Shown: positions 61,181 through 64,000 of the stretch, in pieces
Layout: each line of letters starts with the position of its first letter
How positions within the stretch are numbered: position 1 is the first letter of the stretch
NCBI RefSeq assembly: GCF_014650495.1
Contig: NZ_BMVB01000024.1
Span: 42,814-106,813, forward strand
Length of the DNA stretch: 64,000 bases
Reading direction: 5' to 3'
Source: Streptomyces cinnamoneus
Lineage (GTDB): Bacteria > Actinomycetota > Actinomycetes > Streptomycetales > Streptomycetaceae
Made by a program: the position numbers and the translations under genes
Notes under the pieces: model-generated
Databases searched by the model: none
The model's input: only the letters and a program-made list of their open reading frames with translations
What the model was told of the DNA's origin: nothing

Positions 61181-61208
61181 GGGGCTGGTAACCGAAGCTA
61201 CCGGCCCC
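61181..61208 (-). terminator. terminator of nuclease gene
   Basis: GGGGCTGGTA/TACCGGCCCC (one G-T pair) with an 8-nt loop, 13 bp past the nuclease stop on the minus strand. Confidence 0.75.
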
Positions 61209-61220
61209 GCACACATCCAC

Positions 61221-62519
61221 TCAGTTGTCGACGATCACAAAATACGCCTCACCATTGATGATGCGGGCTGAACGGGTCGCTTGGGCCAGCTCGTTGCCCG
61301 CCGCCTCGTTGTCCTTCTCGGTGACATGGGAGCGCACGCACGCCGCCGTATCGGGGTCGCCCCGCATGACCCTCACATTCGCCACATCCCACACGCCGCC
61401 AACCTCCTTGGGCAGGATGTCCACACACAGGTTGTTGGGCTTGCCGCCCTCAAAGGACCGGGCAAAGGGGAACTCGTCACAGGAGTCTCCCGGTACCAAA
61501 AGAGGGTCCGCCGGGAACGGGTACGGGAGGTTCGTGCACGTCCTACGGCGCTTGGCCTTCGTCCAGGACTCATCGGAATTAGGGTCGCGGTGCAGGGGGT
61601 TCACCTTGGTACCGGTGACAGCGGACTTGAGTTTCTTCTGCGCCCACTCGTAGCTGACGGCGGCGGCCCTGTACTGCGACTTGTGGAACGTCACGTTGGC
61701 CATGTGCGTATCGTCGGCGCAGCCGGGCCCGTTACCGACCTTGTTGTCACAGCGAAGCCAGGGGCCCTGCCAGTCCAGCGAGGTTCTGCCGGGCGTTCCG
61801 GGCGCGAGGATCGTCCCTGTCATGTGGTAGAGGGGCTGGGATCGTGTCTCGCCGTCCTTGACGACCGTGGTTCTGTACGTGATCGACGTGAGGAGCTCCC
61901 TGCCCACCGCCGGAAGGACCGCTTGCCCGCCGCCAAAAGCCGCGCCGCCCGTGCACGGGCCGGTGCAGTCGGCCCTCAGGCCAATCGTCATCTTGGGCAT
62001 GTCGGGTGTTTTCTGAGTGATGGCCGCAAGGACCTTCTCCTCCCACTCGGTTTTGCCGACCCTGGCCGAGGTGACGACGACGCCCTCGGCGTGCTCGCTC
62101 ACCTTCCCGTCAGCACCACGAAGTTCGTAGCCGATCGGGTGCTGTACGCAGTACATACTGCGGGAGGTGTTGACCTCCTTTTTGTTTTCCATGCACAGAT
62201 CGAGCGGATCGGCCGGGTCGACGTCGGGGTCACGGGCCGCGACGCGGGCCGTAGCCGGTCCGTGGGCGCCGGCCAGGCGGCGCATGGCGGCCAGGTCGCG
62301 GGCGGTGGCCGGGCCGCCCGTCCTGAAGCAGAACCAAGCGGCGCCCTGGCGCCGGAGTGCGGAGCCAGGGGCGGTGGCCGCGCAGGTGCCGTGGCCTTGG
62401 GGGGCCGCCCGGCCGGCCGACGGCGGTGCGGCGGCGGCCGGTGAGGCGCCCAGGGTGAGAAGGGCTGCGGTGAGGGCGAGCGCGGCTATGGCCGCCAGCA
62501 GTCGTCTGGCGCGTTTCAA
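61221..62519 (-). CDS. secreted NucA/NucB-type deoxyribonuclease domain protein
   Basis: 432 residues. A signal peptide (KRARRLLAAIAAL..., cleavage A-A-A-A near 31) leads to a ~300-residue region with several cysteine pairs (CTGPC, RCDNK, GCADD) and WD-like strands, and then the NucA/NucB signature GDSCDEFPFARSFEGG near 346-361. Such nucleases act on DNA outside the cell. The TTG at 62519 is chosen: GGGAGG lies 7 bp upstream, whereas the ATG at 62546 lies before that site. The long middle part has no recognised domain. Alternative: polymorphic-toxin-like nuclease, but no immunity gene is visible. Confidence 0.82.
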   Translation of the reverse strand: MKRARRLLAAIAALALTAALLTLGASPAAAAPPSAGRAAPQGHGTCAATAPGSALRRQGAAWFCFRTGGPATARDLAAMRRLAGAHGPATARVAARDPDVDPADPLDLCMENKKEVNTSRSMYCVQHPIGYELRGADGKVSEHAEGVVVTSARVGKTEWEEKVLAAITQKTPDMPKMTIGLRADCTGPCTGGAAFGGGQAVLPAVGRELLTSITYRTTVVKDGETRSQPLYHMTGTILAPGTPGRTSLDWQGPWLRCDNKVGNGPGCADDTHMANVTFHKSQYRAAAVSYEWAQKKLKSAVTGTKVNPLHRDPNSDESWTKAKRRRTCTNLPYPFPADPLLVPGDSCDEFPFARSFEGGKPNNLCVDILPKEVGGVWDVANVRVMRGDPDTAACVRSHVTEKDNEAAGNELAQATRSARIINGEAYFVIVDN

Positions 62520-62611
62520 AGGTGGTCCTCCCTTTTCCGGTGGCATGTGAATCCACTCGGGATCGAACCGGCGTAGTGCCCGTCTGCGTCAGGCAGAAAT
62601 GGGTCTTCCAT
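62516..62611 (-). CDS. 31-residue ORF coupled to nuclease gene
   Basis: ATG 62611 has a GAGGA site 6 bp upstream. The frame (MEDPFLPDADGHYAG..., 31 residues) ends in a TGA that overlaps the nuclease TTG (TTGA). This coupling could set nuclease expression; a peptide function cannot be assigned. Seen only as an ORF with good signals, so doubtful. Confidence 0.35.
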   Translation of the reverse strand: MEDPFLPDADGHYAGSIPSGFTCHRKREDHL

Positions 62612-63446
62612 GATCGTTCCTCGGCCCGTTCGGGCCTCACACTGCCGCCCGTCTTCGAAGCGTCACTTCCGCGGTCGGCGGGACGCGCGGGCAGGGCGGC
62701 CGTCGCTGGGCCGCCCAATGCGGCAGCGGCGGCCAGGCGTCGCCCCTGACAGGGCACGGCGCCATCGGTTCGGTCTTCGGCCCCGTCCTCAGTGGTGACG
62801 ATGTAAACCTGGTAAGGGCATGTTCGCTTTCTCCTTGTTTTCCGATTAGTTGTGTTCCGTGCCCGTGCTGGATGCGGTCGGGGGTCATGCGGAAGCTGCC
62901 AGGTCGGTCGTCGGGATCGGCGCATCTCCTTCCGGCTCAGCGCCGGACATCGTCTGGCTCGATTCGCTGGATTCTCTTCTGTCGCGCCGATGCCTCTCTG
63001 CCCCCCCATCGTTCATAGGGCCGTTCACGCTGGCGCGCAAACATTCAAGGCGCCACAGCCGTCCCAGGTCCTCGATTTTCAGAATGCGCAAGTTGGCCGA
63101 ATACCGTGACGGCTTGGTGGCAGTCGGCCGCGCCGACAGACGATGAAATCCGTTCTGGCAGTCGCCGGCCGTCGAGGCGACCGTCGAAATCACGACCGAA
63201 ACAGCCCATTTGTGCGGCGGCGATGGCGGATCTTAGCAACGCAGATGAAATCCTGATGAACCCCGGGAAGGTCAAGACTGTCCAAGGTCCATTGAAGGGC
63301 GTGAGTTCCGCCTCGGACCGGCTGATTCCGTCATCGTCACTGCATCGCTGCCGACGCTAAATTCGCCTCAATCGACCACCGCTCCCCACCACATAACTGG
63401 CAGGGTTCCGGCCCGGGCCGACATGGCGCCCGGCCGAAGAAAGGGC
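62612..63446. other. long gene-poor, lower-GC region
   Basis: 835 bp between divergent secreted-protein genes. GC is clearly lower and codon-position bias disappears. A perfect AAGGAGA site at about 62826-62832 (minus strand) leads only to a 10-codon frame (62789-62821). No convincing gene on either strand; promoters of the two flanking genes must lie here. Confidence 0.55.
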
Positions 63447-64000
63447 ATGATGAGCCACTTGAGAACTCCCGGCCGCAGGGCCAGAGGGCTGATCGCCCTC
63501 ACCGTAACCGCTGCATCGACGCTCGCCGCCATAACTGCCGTGGCCGGCCCCGCCGCCGCCCAGGGCGCCACCCCCGCCGCCGACGCCAGCGCCGTTCAGG
63601 CCGGGCAGTCCTGCACGACGTCCGACCTGGGCAAGCGCCACCCGTTCATCAAGTCGACCGAAGTCGCCCCGACGATCACCCACTTCAAGGGCTGGTACGT
63701 CACCGCCGGCTCGACCGGAAGCCACTCCGTCTCCACCAACACCCAAACGTCCATCTCCGTCTCGGTGGGCCTCAACGGCAACATCCAGGGCAGCTTCGGC
63801 AGCGAGGCCCTCGGCATGGTCGGAGCGAGCCTGGGCCTGAACGTCCAGGTCAACTACTCCTCCACGTCCAGCGTGTCCGACACGGTGAACTGGAACTTCA
63901 ACCAGCCCGGCTACTACGGCGTGTACAAGGGCACCAAGAAGGTCACCGGTACGTACGGCAGCCTCAACTGCAACCGCGTCCAACAGGGCGACGGCAGCTG
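63447..64000 (+). CDS. secreted beta-rich protein, 3' end outside window
   Basis: 184 complete codons visible. A signal peptide with an Arg-rich n-region ends A-A-A-Q near residue 39. The mature part is rich in Ser/Thr alternating with hydrophobics (SVSTNTQTSISVSVGLNGN, LGLNVQVNYSSTSSVSDTV), as in the amphipathic strands of aerolysin/ETX-type pore-forming proteins, and a pair of cysteines (SCTTSD, LNCNR). No family assigned. Starts MM; the first or second ATG may be used, with AAAGGG just upstream. Confidence 0.7.
   Translation, partial: MMSHLRTPGRRARGLIALTVTAASTLAAITAVAGPAAAQGATPAADASAVQAGQSCTTSDLGKRHPFIKSTEVAPTITHFKGWYVTAGSTGSHSVSTNTQTSISVSVGLNGNIQGSFGSEALGMVGASLGLNVQVNYSSTSSVSDTVNWNFNQPGYYGVYKGTKKVTGTYGSLNCNRVQQGDGS

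Noticed and set aside
62637..62888. 83-codon minus-strand ORF upstream of nuclease
   Set aside because: No ribosome site, no recognisable sequence; its neighbour frame has the good site but stops after 10 codons.
1..64000. CRISPR arrays, tRNA or rRNA genes, riboswitches
   Set aside because: No regularly spaced repeats, cloverleaf-type sequences or rRNA segments were noticed; short tandem repeats found (38749, 56151) are not CRISPR-like. Small non-coding RNAs cannot be excluded by eye.

Overview
The window is 64 kb of very GC-rich DNA. Its codon use, frequent GTG/TTG starts, 4-bp ATGA/GTGA gene overlaps and gene content (geosmin synthase, HbpS/SenS/SenR, DUF6230/DUF6114 pair, NucA/NucB-type nuclease) point to the chromosome of a Streptomyces species. 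I saw no rRNA, tRNA or CRISPR array. The functions below are read from motifs and recognised families; no database search was possible.

Layout. 1-11 kb: the C-terminal part of an nSTAND1/WD40 protein, a secreted M28 aminopeptidase, a VOC protein, DNA polymerase X, a VTC-domain/DUF4956 pair, a VC0807-type membrane protein, a small secreted protein and a flavin-binding PPOX protein. 11.8-14.8 kb: a two-domain geosmin synthase and a histidine phosphatase. 14.9-18.9 kb: a compact unit that I consider the most interesting of the window. It has a 61-residue peptide with 10 cysteines, a terminator-like hairpin, a MauE-type redox membrane protein, a TlpA-type thioredoxin, an ABC exporter without a peptidase domain, and an S26 signal peptidase. 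It looks like a system that folds, exports and trims a disulfide-rich peptide. 19-26.8 kb: a DAIP-like beta-propeller, an ABM-domain protein, a LysR regulator divergent from tdh-kbl (threonine to glycine), and hbpS divergent from senS-senR. 26.8-34.2 kb: a DUF418 membrane protein, a group of three roadblock-type proteins plus a DUF4388 protein, a secreted helical protein, a GT39-like membrane protein and an L25 ribosomal protein.

34.2-43.2 kb: a membrane protein behind an IdeR/DmdR iron box, an erythromycin-esterase-type protein, then a stress block (diiron-type MBL protein, glutamate decarboxylase, universal stress protein, DevR/DosR-like regulator, GAF histidine kinase), with a Streptomyces MITE-like repeat between regulator and kinase. 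43.4-49.2 kb: DUF6230/DUF6114, a fusion of a squalene/phytoene-synthase domain with a cis-prenyltransferase, an L,D-transpeptidase, and a nitroreductase divergent from a DHA2 MFS exporter whose promoter carries a SoxR-like dyad in a 19-bp spacer. 49.3-53.0 kb: a six-gene reduced Mrp-type antiporter operon on the minus strand. 53.3-60.2 kb: a plus-strand operon for sugar or sugar-acid oxidation (TPP enzyme, gluconate-2-dehydrogenase subunit 3, GMC oxidoreductase, enolase-superfamily dehydratase, DJ-1/PfpI protein).

60.2-64 kb is an accessory junction with lower GC. It holds a decapitated DUF402/FomD gene, a frameshifted IS5-family transposase remnant, a secreted NucA/NucB-type nuclease preceded by a possible 31-codon coupled ORF, a long gene-poor stretch, and the start of a secreted beta-rich protein cut by the window end.
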